Shown here: positions 44,923-53,028 of the stretch, in pieces
Layout: every line of letters starts with the position of its first letter
How positions within the stretch are numbered: the stretch's first letter is position 1
From: Mycolicibacterium peregrinum
Lineage (GTDB): Bacteria > Actinomycetota > Actinomycetes > Mycobacteriales > Mycobacteriaceae
Direction: 5' to 3'
Assembly: GCF_002102345.1 (NCBI RefSeq)
Contig: NZ_LQPP01000005.1
Coordinates: forward strand, 1-64,000
DNA length: 64,000 bases
Translations under genes and position numbers: made by a program
The notes under the pieces: generated by a model
Database searches by the model: none
The model's input: the letters and a program-made list of their open reading frames with translations, nothing else
What the model was told of the DNA's origin: nothing

Positions 44923-45558
44923 CTAGGTTTGCGCTTCGGTTGTGGCCGACTGGCCCGTGTTCTGCAGCAGCACGTAATTGCCTAGGCTGCCCAGGAAACC
45001 TGCGCAGTGCTGAACGAGTTCATCTGTGGTGAATTCCAGTTCTCCGTCGAGTCGGCGGCGCAAGACTTCGAATAGCCCTCCCACGCCCAAGGTCGAAGCC
45101 AAATGGGCAACCCCCACGGCAGAGTCGGCGATGTCGAGGTGAAGTCTGGCTTCGCGCAAGACAAGGTCGGTGAAACCTGCCATTAGTTCGCTGCGTAGCT
45201 CTCGGAGCAGCGGCTCGGTTGCAGATTCCACGAACAGGATCCGACCCAGCCGCGGGTCGTTGTCGATCATGCCGACCAGCCTGCGGATTGGCGCGTACGC
45301 CAATACCTCCGGTGGCTCGCCGGCATCGGGGATCGCGTCGACTATCACCTCCTGGAAGGTGGCATAGAGCTGCTGGTAGACAGCCCGCAGGAGTGCGTCT
45401 CGGTCGGAGAAGTGCTGGTAGAAGTACCGTGACGTGACACCCGATTCAGCGCAGACGGCAGTCACAGTGGCGGCGGCAACGCCGCGCGTGCCGATCAACT
45501 CCGTTGCGGCCTCGATGAGACGGGTGCGCCGGTTCCGGTGACGCTCCTCGGCGGACAT
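44923..45558 (-). CDS. TetR-family transcriptional regulator
   Basis: A 211-residue TetR protein; the ATG at 45558 (MSAEERHRNRRTRLIEAATELI) fits best, with longer in-frame starts unlikely. The helix-turn-helix is ATVTAVCAESGVTSRYFYQHFSDRDALLR. The C-terminal part (about 80-211) would bind a ligand, unknown here. It lies upstream of mmpL on the same strand, and divergent from a metal-dependent hydrolase gene 105 bp away, so it may regulate either; a small inverted repeat in that gap is a candidate operator. Confidence 0.9.
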   Translation of the reverse strand: MSAEERHRNRRTRLIEAATELIGTRGVAAATVTAVCAESGVTSRYFYQHFSDRDALLRAVYQQLYATFQEVIVDAIPDAGEPPEVLAYAPIRRLVGMIDNDPRLGRILFVESATEPLLRELRSELMAGFTDLVLREARLHLDIADSAVGVAHLASTLGVGGLFEVLRRRLDGELEFTTDELVQHCAGFLGSLGNYVLLQNTGQSATTEAQT

Positions 45559-45606
45559 TCCGCTATACACCCGCGCCGAAACCACGTGGATAGCTTGCCA
45601 TCTAAT

Positions 45607-45628
45607 TCTGACAAGGCTTAGAGTCAGA
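45607..45628. promoter_or_regulatory. Inverted repeat between TetR and the hydrolase gene
   Basis: TCTGAC (45607-45612) and GTCAGA (45623-45628) flank 10 bp in the divergent promoter region of the TetR and metal-dependent hydrolase genes. The arms are short, so this is a weak operator candidate. Confidence 0.4.
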
Positions 45629-45662
45629 TTGACAGCGCGTCCTTGGCGAATGGGAGAACAAC

Positions 45663-46532
45663 ATGAGCGACGATTCGTCCACACGGCCCACCGCACGGGT
45701 CGTCCCGAAGCCCCGCCGTGTTCGATTCGATATGCCTGCTGGGACCAGTCGGCAGCACTTCGTTGATGGCGACTTGGTGATGAGCCACTTTGTGTCCACC
45801 TTGTCGGCCACGTTCCCCGAAGGCGAAGACTTCTTTATCCGGTCAGTCCGCGAGTACCGGGACCACATCAGCGACGCTGACCTCAAGGAGGCGGTCAAGG
45901 GGTTTATCGCACAAGAGGCCACCCACCGACACCAGCATCGGCTGCTCAACGATCGGCTTCAAGCAATGGGCTATCCCACCGAGGGGATCGATCGGCATGT
46001 CAAGAAGCTGGTTGGCCGACTTGAGAAGCGTTTTTCTCCCAAGATGCGCCTGGCTGTGACGGCCGCCCTCGAGCACTACACGGCGACATTCGCCGAGATC
46101 ATTCTCACCAGCGACGAAGCTCAAGAACTGATCGGCGACACCGAAGTGCGGCCTATTCTGCTCTGGCACGCACTGGAAGAATGCGAGCATAAGGCCGTTG
46201 CTTTCGATGTCTACGAGACGGTCGGTGGAAGCGAACGCACCAGGGTCTGGGGGATGCGGATCGCCAGCCTCCTCTTGTTCAGCGAGTTGGTCATCCAGAC
46301 CACCCGCTCTCTGGCTGGTGACCGTTCCGCCTACAACCCGGTGCGCTTGCTGCGCAGCCTTCGAGCCTTCCGTCATAACCCGCTATTCAGCCCAGCAGCA
46401 ATTGCGCGCTTTCGCTCCTACACCCGCGCCGGATTTCATCCCGACGACTGGGACAGCGCAGAAATCCTCGAACGCTGGACCAAGGAACTCTTCGACGCCG
46501 ATGGTGGCCAGCAAGTGCGTAGTGGCGTCTAG
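45663..46532 (+). CDS. Metal-dependent hydrolase of the PF10118 family
   Basis: A 289-residue protein of the ferritin-like 'Metal_hydrol' family (PF10118). The metal ligands of the di-iron type are visible in repeated E-x-x-H elements: FFIRSVREYRDHI, AQEATHRHQHRL, AALEHYTATFAE and ALEECEHKAVAFDVY. Members occur in lipid and steroid catabolic clusters, but their reaction is unproven. A GGGAGA site precedes the ATG at 45663. It diverges from the TetR gene and stands alone on this strand. Confidence 0.88.
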   Translation: MSDDSSTRPTARVVPKPRRVRFDMPAGTSRQHFVDGDLVMSHFVSTLSATFPEGEDFFIRSVREYRDHISDADLKEAVKGFIAQEATHRHQHRLLNDRLQAMGYPTEGIDRHVKKLVGRLEKRFSPKMRLAVTAALEHYTATFAEIILTSDEAQELIGDTEVRPILLWHALEECEHKAVAFDVYETVGGSERTRVWGMRIASLLLFSELVIQTTRSLAGDRSAYNPVRLLRSLRAFRHNPLFSPAAIARFRSYTRAGFHPDDWDSAEILERWTKELFDADGGQQVRSGV

Positions 46533-46665
46533 CTCGACCAGAGCCCGGCACAGTTCAAAGTCGGCCTTAACCGAAGAACACTTCATGGGCTCCGCTTCGC
46601 GCGCTGTGAAGTCAAGATCGGTTCTGACTACTGGCCGATCGATGGTGCTCGACCAACGTCGCGAC

Positions 46666-47556
46666 CTACAGGAGGTTCCGGCCGAGGAACTCGGTGACGG
46701 CGCAGCCGAAGGCGTCGTTGTCGTCGCCGGCGATCATGTGTCCGGTGCCGGATACGTCGACGGTCTCGGCGTGGGGAACCAGTTGCTTGAACTCGTCGAC
46801 GGTGGCTTGGGAGACCACGTCGGACAAGAGGCCCCTTACGAGAAGTGTTGGGGCATTGACCCGTCGGGCTCCGTCGATCAGCAGGTGGCTGATTGCGTCG
46901 AATTGCTCCGTTCCCGTGGTCGATTCGTCGCGGAGAAAGTCGAAGTTGGAGTGAATGAATGCCGGGTCCCACCGCCAGATCCAGCGGCCGTCGTGACGCT
47001 GCCGTAGCACCTTGCGCAGGCCGTCGACGTTGGCCGGGCGCGAGCGATGGGGGTTGTACGCGGCGATCACCTCTGCGGCGTCAGAGAGGGTGCTAAAGCC
47101 ATCGGGATGTGCGGCCATGAACGTCACCACGCGACGGGCGCCCTGGAATTCAAGTCGCGGGGTGACGTCGACCAGGACGACCGCCGCCCACGACGCCCCG
47201 GATGTCAACAGATGCGTGCCGAGCACGGTCATGCCCCCAAGGGATGCACCTACGACCGCAGGGGCGGTATAGGCGCTGAAGTGCTCGCGCACGGCGAGAA
47301 GATCGGTCGCGAGTCGCTCGATGTCGTACCTGCCGGCTGGGTCCCAGTCGCTGTCGCCGTGACCGCGGGTGTCGTAGGCGACGACTGTGTATCCGCATGC
47401 GTGGAGGCGACGCGCTGAAGTGCTCCACGCGTGCCGGTTCTGGCCGCCGCCGTGCAGGAGCAGCACGACGGGACGGGCGTCATCGTGGCCGTAGCAGTCC
47501 GCAGCCAGGGCGATCCCGTCCTGGGTTCGGACCCGATGCTGCACGGCGGAGGTCAT
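46666..47556 (-). CDS. Alpha/beta hydrolase
   Basis: A 296-residue alpha/beta fold hydrolase. The oxyanion region is LLLHGGGQNRHAW, the nucleophile elbow is GASLGG with Ser in the G-x-S-x-G pattern, and the catalytic His lies near the end (DVSGTGHMIAGDD). The acid is probably the Asp in TLLVRGLLSDVVS. Substrate unknown; the surrounding P450, LLM and thioesterase genes suggest a catabolic ester or C-C bond hydrolase. It follows the thioesterase gene by 58 bp on the same strand. Confidence 0.92.
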   Translation of the reverse strand: MTSAVQHRVRTQDGIALAADCYGHDDARPVVLLLHGGGQNRHAWSTSARRLHACGYTVVAYDTRGHGDSDWDPAGRYDIERLATDLLAVREHFSAYTAPAVVGASLGGMTVLGTHLLTSGASWAAVVLVDVTPRLEFQGARRVVTFMAAHPDGFSTLSDAAEVIAAYNPHRSRPANVDGLRKVLRQRHDGRWIWRWDPAFIHSNFDFLRDESTTGTEQFDAISHLLIDGARRVNAPTLLVRGLLSDVVSQATVDEFKQLVPHAETVDVSGTGHMIAGDDNDAFGCAVTEFLGRNLL

Positions 47557-47614
47557 GACACCTTCCTGGCGAGATCGTCGTCCGCCCGAAGCGTGGGCCC
47601 GGCAGCAAGCGCCT

Positions 47615-48067
47615 TCATAGTGCGTTGCCCGCGGCGTTCACGATCGTGACCGTGCCCTGGGCTACGCAGACGGCTTTGTCGCCGTTGCTAATGGCGATGC
47701 GCGCCACTCCACTGCGCTTGCCCAGCGACACGATGTCGGTGACGGCGACACACACACCGGTGGACACGGGTCGCAGCAGGTTTAGCTTGAATTCGGTGGT
47801 GGCGACCCATGATCCGGCCGGAATGACGGGGTAGAACACGACTCCGAGACAGTGGTCGACCATCGCCGATAGACATCCGCCGTGCAGGGTGCCGAAGGGT
47901 GTGAGCAGTTCGGCACGGGTTTCCATCTCTGCCACCAGCCGACCGGCGGCGAGTTCGGTGTGCCGAAAGCTCAGAAACCTCGACAGTCCACCTGCTGTGT
48001 TCGGCGATCTGAGCAGCTGGTCGGCGATCTGCTCATCGAAGTGCGCGAATGTCACTGCCACCACCAT
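47615..48067 (-). CDS. PaaI-type hotdog thioesterase
   Basis: A 150-residue hotdog protein with the PaaI signature TPFGTLHGGCLSAMVDHCLG followed by a beta strand ATTEFKLNLLRPV. It hydrolyses aromatic or aliphatic acyl-CoA. The start (MVVAVTFAHFDE at 48067) overlaps the stop of a thioesterase C-terminal remnant (48052), which is what is left of an upstream gene and may now couple translation. It precedes the alpha/beta hydrolase gene. Confidence 0.88.
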   Translation of the reverse strand: MVVAVTFAHFDEQIADQLLRSPNTAGGLSRFLSFRHTELAAGRLVAEMETRAELLTPFGTLHGGCLSAMVDHCLGVVFYPVIPAGSWVATTEFKLNLLRPVSTGVCVAVTDIVSLGKRSGVARIAISNGDKAVCVAQGTVTIVNAAGNAL

Positions 48068-48213
48068 GCCCCTTTCTCCTGTCCGGTCATGGGTCGATCA
48101 CCGTTCGAGCCCGCGAATCGTTTGAGCATGTCGCCGAATGCGCCGAGGTCGCCGTGCGCGGCGGAGTGCTCGATATCGACGGCGATGAAGAACCTGGCCG
48201 CGCGGTGATGCAC
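48052..48213 (-). pseudogene. C-terminal remnant of a second hotdog thioesterase
   Basis: The frame here reads ARFFIAVDIEHSAAHGDLGA then FGDMLKRFAG, which closely matches the C-terminus of the intact thioesterase at 52414 (FIVVSPEHFAAHGDVSA, then FGDLLEQFSR). Only about 50 residues remain; upstream sequence turns into the end of the P450 gene at 48242, and there is no hotdog core. It is best read as a truncated duplicate. Confidence 0.75.
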
Positions 48214-48241
48214 ACGACGCGTCGTCGAGGAGGGGCACGGG

Positions 48242-49438
48242 CTAGACCGGTGTGGTCCAAGTGATGGGCAGCGATGTGTAGCCGCGGATCGGTCCGGACC
48301 GCAGCCGCCGCGCCGATTCAAGATCGACCTCCCAGTCGGGCACCTTGTCCAACAGAGCATCCAGAGCGATGCGGGCCTCCATCCGCGCCAGTGCCGCGCC
48401 CAGACAGAAGTGGATGCCGCGACCGAAGGCGACCTGGTGCTCACTGGTGCGCTCGATGTCGAACACGTCAGGATCGGGGAAGGCGCGCTCGTCGCGGTTG
48501 GCCGACCCGAACAGCAGCAGCACCTTCTCACCTTGACGCATGGTCGTGTCGTGCAGTGTGACGTCGCGGGTCAGGGTTCGTGAAAGTCCCTGTGCCGGTG
48601 AGTCGTAGCGCAGCAACTCCTCAACTGCCGGCCCCAATAGTGTTCGATCGGCGGCCAGGCGTCGGCGGGTCTGCCGATGCTGGGCCAGCACGACCGCGGA
48701 GTTCCCCAGCAGATTGGTGGTGGTCTCGTAGCCCGCGACGAGCAGCAGCGCGCAGAAGCCGAGGACTTCCTCGTCGGTCAGTCTGATCCCGTCGACTGTG
48801 GCGTTCGCCAACGCCGACATCATGTCCTCGCGGGGGGTTTGGCGGCGGTCGGCGAGGAAGTCGGTGAAGTAGGCGTAGATCGAGGTGGCGGCGGTCAGTG
48901 CGTCGGTGGTTTGTCCGTGGTTGACGTCGACCTGGACCAGTTGGCTCGACCACAATCGGAACTGATCACGATCGGTGGCGGGAATGCCCAGTAGATCGGC
49001 GATCACCGCGGCGGGCAGGATCGCGGCGAAGTCGGTCACGAAGTCCGCCGAACCAGAGCCCTCGTCGAGGCGCTCGAACAACTCCGCGGCCATCTGTGTG
49101 ATGGCGCCCTGCAGCCCGGCCACCCGCCGGGGAGTGAACGCCCGGCTCACCAGGGCACGCAACTGGTCGTGGCGCGGAGGGTCCATCACGATCATCATCG
49201 GCAGGAACGAGCCGATGAAGTCCGATCCCGGTGGGGTGGGGAAGATGCCGTCCACCGAGGAGTACGTGCCGTGATCCAGTGCTGCGGCCTGGACGTCGGC
49301 GTGCCGGCTCAACACCCAGGTATGGGATTCCTCGGCGCGGTACACCGGAGCCGTGTCACGCAACGACCGATACGTCGGATAGGGGTCGTTGAGAATCGAG
49401 GCGTCGAACGGGTCGTAACGAATTTGCACCGAGACCAC
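48242..49438 (-). CDS. Cytochrome P450
   Basis: A 398-residue P450 monooxygenase. GTG at 49438 is chosen because GGAGGT lies five bases upstream and the protein begins directly at the usual P450 N-terminus (IRYDPFDASILNDPYPTYRSL). The I-helix is LLVAGYETTTN (oxygen activation), and the haem-binding loop is FGRGIHFCLG with the ligand Cys about 54 residues from the end. Substrate unknown, perhaps a lipid or terpenoid. It diverges from a TetR gene across a perfect palindrome, so it is likely repressed by that TetR. Confidence 0.95.
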   Translation of the reverse strand: MVSVQIRYDPFDASILNDPYPTYRSLRDTAPVYRAEESHTWVLSRHADVQAAALDHGTYSSVDGIFPTPPGSDFIGSFLPMMIVMDPPRHDQLRALVSRAFTPRRVAGLQGAITQMAAELFERLDEGSGSADFVTDFAAILPAAVIADLLGIPATDRDQFRLWSSQLVQVDVNHGQTTDALTAATSIYAYFTDFLADRRQTPREDMMSALANATVDGIRLTDEEVLGFCALLLVAGYETTTNLLGNSAVVLAQHRQTRRRLAADRTLLGPAVEELLRYDSPAQGLSRTLTRDVTLHDTTMRQGEKVLLLFGSANRDERAFPDPDVFDIERTSEHQVAFGRGIHFCLGAALARMEARIALDALLDKVPDWEVDLESARRLRSGPIRGYTSLPITWTTPV

Positions 49439-49466
49439 CAAGACCTCCGACCACCAAAGTAACGAC

Positions 49467-49491
49467 GGTTTAGACTCGCAGTCTAAACCGG
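49467..49491. promoter_or_regulatory. 25-bp perfect palindromic operator between P450 and TetR
   Basis: GGTTTAGACT (49468-49477) and AGTCTAAACC (49481-49490) flank CGC and extend by one more C-G pair on each side. It lies between the divergent P450 and tetR genes, 29 bp from the P450 start and 21 bp from the tetR start, ideal for repression of both. Confidence 0.85.
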
Positions 49492-49511
49492 CCGAACGGG
49501 ACAGGGGGGCA

Positions 49512-50108
49512 ATGCGCAAGATTCCACGTCAGATCTCTGACCGGCTTCCCGCCGCGGCGGACTTGTTCGCCGAGAAGGGGCTCAACGACTCCAAGATCGA
49601 AGACGTCGCCGCGGTGACCGGTGTGCCGAAAGCGACGCTGTACTACTACTTCGCCGGTAAAGAGGACATCCTTGCTTTCCTGCTCGAAGACCTCCTCAAG
49701 GACATCTTCGATGCTGTGACCGCGATCGTGCACACCGGCGGCACCGGTGCCGAACGCCTCGAACTCGTGATCCGCGCACAACTGCGGGCAATGGCGCAGC
49801 GGCCAGCGGTATGCCGTGCACTCATCGGCGAATTGGGACGAGCGGCCCGCATGCCGGCTATCGCCGAGATGATCAATACCGCCTACCAACAACCCGTCGA
49901 AACCCTGCTCATCGAAGGGGCCCGCGACGGATCCCTCGTCGCTCAGCCCGATGCGCGATCGACGTCGATTGCGCTGTTCGGCGCGGTCACCATCAATGCA
50001 CTCATGTACCTGGTCACCGATAACCACCTCGACGAGACGGTGGTCGCCAGCACCCTCAGCGCCGTCATGTTCGACGGGCTGCGCCCGCGCACAGGAGACC
50101 AGTCATGA
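49512..50108 (+). CDS. TetR-family transcriptional regulator
   Basis: A 198-residue TetR protein with the helix-turn-helix KIEDVAAVTGVPKATLYYYFAGKEDIL and a normal C-terminal ligand half. It is the first gene of an operon with the LLM oxidoreductase (four-base ATGA overlap) and diverges from the P450. The palindrome at 49467-49491 is its likely operator, so it probably senses the substrate or product of the P450/LLM pair. Confidence 0.92.
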   Translation: MRKIPRQISDRLPAAADLFAEKGLNDSKIEDVAAVTGVPKATLYYYFAGKEDILAFLLEDLLKDIFDAVTAIVHTGGTGAERLELVIRAQLRAMAQRPAVCRALIGELGRAARMPAIAEMINTAYQQPVETLLIEGARDGSLVAQPDARSTSIALFGAVTINALMYLVTDNHLDETVVASTLSAVMFDGLRPRTGDQS

Positions 50109-51154
50109 GCACCTACGGCCTGTCGGTTCTCGGCGCGGATCTGAAGTCACTGGCCCAGACCGCCCAGGCCGCTGATGCGGCCGGGTTCGACGCCGTATGG
50201 GCCTCGGAGTTCTATTCTCGGTCCGGATCGATCTCCATGGCCGCGATGGCCAACAGCACCCAGAACTGTCGGATCGGTTCCTCCATTCTCTACGGCGTCG
50301 GCCGAAGCCCCCTGGTGCTGGCCACCGAGGCGCGCGACCTCGACGAACTCTCCAACGGACGACTGGTACTCGGCATCGGCAACGGCACCAAACGGATGAT
50401 GGGCGACTGGCACGGCGTGCCCGACACCTCCGCACCCGCCCTGCGGATGGAAGAACTCGTGATGCTGCTGCGCCGGATATGGAACCTGCATGAAGGCCCG
50501 ATCCATCACGAGGGCCGTTTCTACAGAATGAATCTCACCCCGACCGGCGACGTGGGACCCTCCAGCAGGCCGATCCCGATCGTCACTGCCGGTGTCCGGC
50601 CCCGGATGTGCGAGGCGGCCGGGCGGGTGGCCGACGGCCTAGCCGGACATCCGCTGTTCACAACCACCTACGTCGAAGAGGTCGTCCGGCCCGCTATCGC
50701 CAGGGGCGCCGCGCACACCGGCCGCGACCCCAATGACGTGGAAATCATTTCCATGGTGATGTGCGCCATCCACGACGACGCCGAGGTCGCCAGGCGCGAA
50801 CTGGCGCAGCAGATTGCGTTCTACTCCTCGGTCAAATCCTACGAGACGGTACTCGATGTGAACGGCTTCGCCAGCGAAGGCCGAGCCATCCGGCAAGCAT
50901 TCGCCCAGCGCGATTTCCCGGCGATGTTCGCCGCTGTGTCCGAGGAGATGATCGACGCCATGGGTGTCGCCGGGACGGCGCACGAGGTCCGTGAACAATT
51001 GAGACGGTACAACGGCGTCCTCGACCACATCATGCTGTATTCACCATCGGTCGGCATCACTGCCGAACGCGTGCAACAAAACCTCGACAGCATCATCCGG
51101 GAATGCTCGCCCGCCTCGATGTCGCCAGGGCGGTCCTGTCCACGTTCAACCTGA
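50105..51154 (+). CDS. F420-dependent LLM-class oxidoreductase
   Basis: A 349-residue luciferase-like monooxygenase of the F420-dependent type. TIM-barrel marks include GFDAVWASEFY, SMAAMANSTQNCRIGSSIL, RLVLGIGNGT and the AAGRVADGLAGHPLFTT strand. F420 dependence is typical of mycobacterial members of this class. The ATG overlaps the tetR stop by four bases, so the genes are co-expressed and probably part of the same catabolic route as the P450. The last 15 residues are basic and unlike the family, perhaps a trailing read-on. Confidence 0.9.
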   Translation: MSTYGLSVLGADLKSLAQTAQAADAAGFDAVWASEFYSRSGSISMAAMANSTQNCRIGSSILYGVGRSPLVLATEARDLDELSNGRLVLGIGNGTKRMMGDWHGVPDTSAPALRMEELVMLLRRIWNLHEGPIHHEGRFYRMNLTPTGDVGPSSRPIPIVTAGVRPRMCEAAGRVADGLAGHPLFTTTYVEEVVRPAIARGAAHTGRDPNDVEIISMVMCAIHDDAEVARRELAQQIAFYSSVKSYETVLDVNGFASEGRAIRQAFAQRDFPAMFAAVSEEMIDAMGVAGTAHEVREQLRRYNGVLDHIMLYSPSVGITAERVQQNLDSIIRECSPASMSPGRSCPRST

Positions 51155-51202
51155 TCCACGTATTGCCGCCCAAGTCGACCCGTCGCAGTGTCCGCGGCCG
51201 GA

Positions 51203-51667
51203 TTAGTGGGTCTGCCGCGCCGACCCCGCCGATGATTGCCTGACGCTGTTGACGATGTTGGCGTCGTCGGTGTCGGGGAGGTCATGGCGGACCACGCGTA
51301 CCCGTCCTTGAGGTAGACAGGCCATGTAGCCGTGGCGCATGCCATAGAGCTCCCACGCTGTCTGTTCAGCGTCGGGATCGACATCGATGCGATGTCCGCG
51401 CGAGAAGCTCAGGTGTAGCCCTCCATCGTCGCTGGACCAGGCCTGGGTGCACAGTGCGCCGGCGAGGTTCAGCAGCGGGCGTTCGTGGGTCGCGATCCTG
51501 AGGGGGTCAATACGCACCGCCTCGATGGGGTAGGTGCCGACGGCAGGAAGCGTCAATAGTAGGGGGCAGGAGATGACGATTTCGTTGTAATCATCGAAAT
51601 CCAGAACCAGGCCGCCGTGCAGCGAGAGGCGTTGTACGACAAGGTTTTCGATCCATTGGGTGTACAT
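51203..51667 (-). CDS. DUF6188-like hypothetical protein, 154 aa
   Basis: A 154-residue protein starting at ATG 51667 (MYTQWIENLVVQRLSLHGGL), preceded by AAGAGA. Strand patterns such as LVLDFDDYNEIVISCPL and LHLSFSRGHRIDVDPDAEQT with a Trp-rich ending (AWELYGMRHG) fit an all-beta actinobacterial family (DUF6188-type). Function unknown. The upstream 16-bp palindrome (51720-51735) puts it in the same likely regulon as mmpL and the thioesterase at 52414. It runs convergently to the LLM gene. Confidence 0.7.
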   Translation of the reverse strand: MYTQWIENLVVQRLSLHGGLVLDFDDYNEIVISCPLLLTLPAVGTYPIEAVRIDPLRIATHERPLLNLAGALCTQAWSSDDGGLHLSFSRGHRIDVDPDAEQTAWELYGMRHGYMACLPQGRVRVVRHDLPDTDDANIVNSVRQSSAGSARQTH

Positions 51668-51719
51668 GGCAGTCTCTTTTCGACGCATCGTTGAGCCGTA
51701 TCCCCAAAGAGTACGCCAA

Positions 51720-51735
51720 GTATCGCTGCGATACC
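51720..51735. promoter_or_regulatory. Palindromic operator motif upstream of the DUF6188-like gene
   Basis: GTATCGCTGCGATACC contains the perfect inverted repeat GTATCG-CTG-CGATAC. It differs from the motif before mmpL at two positions and from that at 52948 at two. It is 53 bp upstream of the 51667 start. Confidence 0.65.
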
Positions 51736-51745
51736 AGCAGTATCG

Positions 51746-52417
51746 TTACCGGTAGACGGCTGGCCTAGCAGCGCTGGTCACGACGCGCCTGGTGGCTCGG
51801 TCAATGCGGTCGCGGGTGTCGGCGGCTGTCGCGCGGTGGCCGCTGAAGGCCACGAGGTTGGCCAGCCAGATGTCGGAGATGATCCCAGCCACGTGCAGAT
51901 CGGTAGGAGTGGGCTCGCCGCCCCTGAGCGTGCGGGCCAGCAGGATCTGGATCTCATCGGCCGCGCGGTCGAGTTCCGCGGCGGCGCGGGTATCTGCGAC
52001 TGCGAAGGCCCGTGTCATGGCCGTCGTCAGCCATGGGTCGCGCTGCCAGCGGTCATGCAGATGTGCGGTGAGCCGTTCGAGCCGTTCCAGCGGTGTGCCC
52101 TCACCACTCGCCCAGTCCCCGGCCGAGTCGAGTCGACGGAACTCGCGCGTCAGCGCTGCCACCAGCAAGTGGGTTTTCGCCGGGAAATAGCGGTAAAGCG
52201 TGCCGACGGCGATGCCGACCCGCTCGGCAACTGTCCGCATCTGAACCGCCTCGTAACCACCCGCCGCGGCCACGACCAAAGCTGCATCAAGAATGGTCTC
52301 CCGGCGCCGTGCGGACGCGCGTGAACGCGACGCGTTAGCGGCTCGCTTCTCTGCAGCGACCGAGTTCGCTTCCGAAGGCGGGGTTTTCCCGTGGCTGCGC
52401 GCCTGAGGGACAGTCAT
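51746..52417 (-). CDS. TetR-family regulator, KstR-like
   Basis: A 223-residue TetR protein. Residues about 35-85 (AAGGYEAVQMRTVAERVGIA then VGTLYRYFPAKTHLLVAAL) strongly resemble KstR, the mycobacterial cholesterol-catabolism repressor, including the extended basic N-terminus. Sterol-CoA ligands are therefore possible, but the operators in this region do not look like the KstR site I know, so it may be a paralogue with another target. It overlaps the thioesterase gene by four bases and is co-transcribed with it. Confidence 0.88.
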   Translation of the reverse strand: MTVPQARSHGKTPPSEANSVAAEKRAANASRSRASARRRETILDAALVVAAAGGYEAVQMRTVAERVGIAVGTLYRYFPAKTHLLVAALTREFRRLDSAGDWASGEGTPLERLERLTAHLHDRWQRDPWLTTAMTRAFAVADTRAAAELDRAADEIQILLARTLRGGEPTPTDLHVAGIISDIWLANLVAFSGHRATAADTRDRIDRATRRVVTSAARPAVYR

Positions 52418-52932
52418 GACGGCTCCGGGTCGAGGCCGCCGCGGCGCGAGAACTGCTCCAGAAGATCGCCGAAAGCGCTGACATCGCCGTGTGCGGCGAA
52501 GTGCTCAGGGCTGACGACAATGAACACTGCACTGGCGGTGAAGCGGGCGATCCCACCCTCACCCGTGCCTGTCGCCGTGACATGCAGCGCCCGCCCTTCA
52601 CGAGAGACGATGTGGGCAGTAATCCGGTGGGTCTGATGCAGCGGCACCGGCCGCAAATATTCGACCGTCAGGGTGCGGGTCACCGCCGGGGTTCCGGCGA
52701 TCCACAACGTGAAGCCCAGGACGTCATCACATGCCGCGGCCACTGCCCCGCCATGGGCCAGGCCCGGGGCCCCGATATGGCGCTCATCGAACGTCACATC
52801 GGTGTACACCGCGTCGCCGCTACGATGCACCACCAACCGCAGTCCGTGGGGGTTGTCCGGGCCGCAACCCATGCATGTCGTGGTGTGCGAGGGCAGCCGC
52901 TCGGGCGGCAACAGGCTTTCGGGCACCGTCAC
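52414..52932 (-). CDS. PaaI-type hotdog thioesterase
   Basis: A 172-residue hotdog enzyme starting at GTG 52932 (VTVPESLLPPERLPSHTTTC). The catalytic region is GAPGLAHGGAVAAACDDVLG, followed by the strand TVEYLRPVPLHQT. It cleaves an acyl-CoA. GC and motif content fit its neighbours, and a similar C-terminus survives as the remnant at 48052. The promoter carries the shared palindromic motif at 52940-52970, and the divergent gene is a TetR regulator at 53029, so this thioesterase-TetR operon is likely autoregulated. Confidence 0.9.
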   Translation of the reverse strand: MTVPESLLPPERLPSHTTTCMGCGPDNPHGLRLVVHRSGDAVYTDVTFDERHIGAPGLAHGGAVAAACDDVLGFTLWIAGTPAVTRTLTVEYLRPVPLHQTHRITAHIVSREGRALHVTATGTGEGGIARFTASAVFIVVSPEHFAAHGDVSAFGDLLEQFSRRGGLDPEPS

Positions 52933-52939
52933 CCTCCAA

Positions 52940-52970
52940 TACGATCGGTTTCGCTGCGCTACCGTTAGTA
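52940..52970. promoter_or_regulatory. Shared operator in the divergent thioesterase/TetR promoter
   Basis: Arms TACGATCGGT (52940-52949) and ACCGTTAGTA (52961-52970) match at eight of ten positions when folded. Inside it lies GTTTCGCTGCGCTACC (52948-52963); the 21 bases at 52944-52964 match the mmpL site at 44627-44647 except at two positions. Confidence 0.7.
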
Positions 52971-53028
52971 CCACACTGCTAGACTGCCGTGACAGCATCG
53001 CGTGAAGATCGACCGCCGAGGTGAACGA

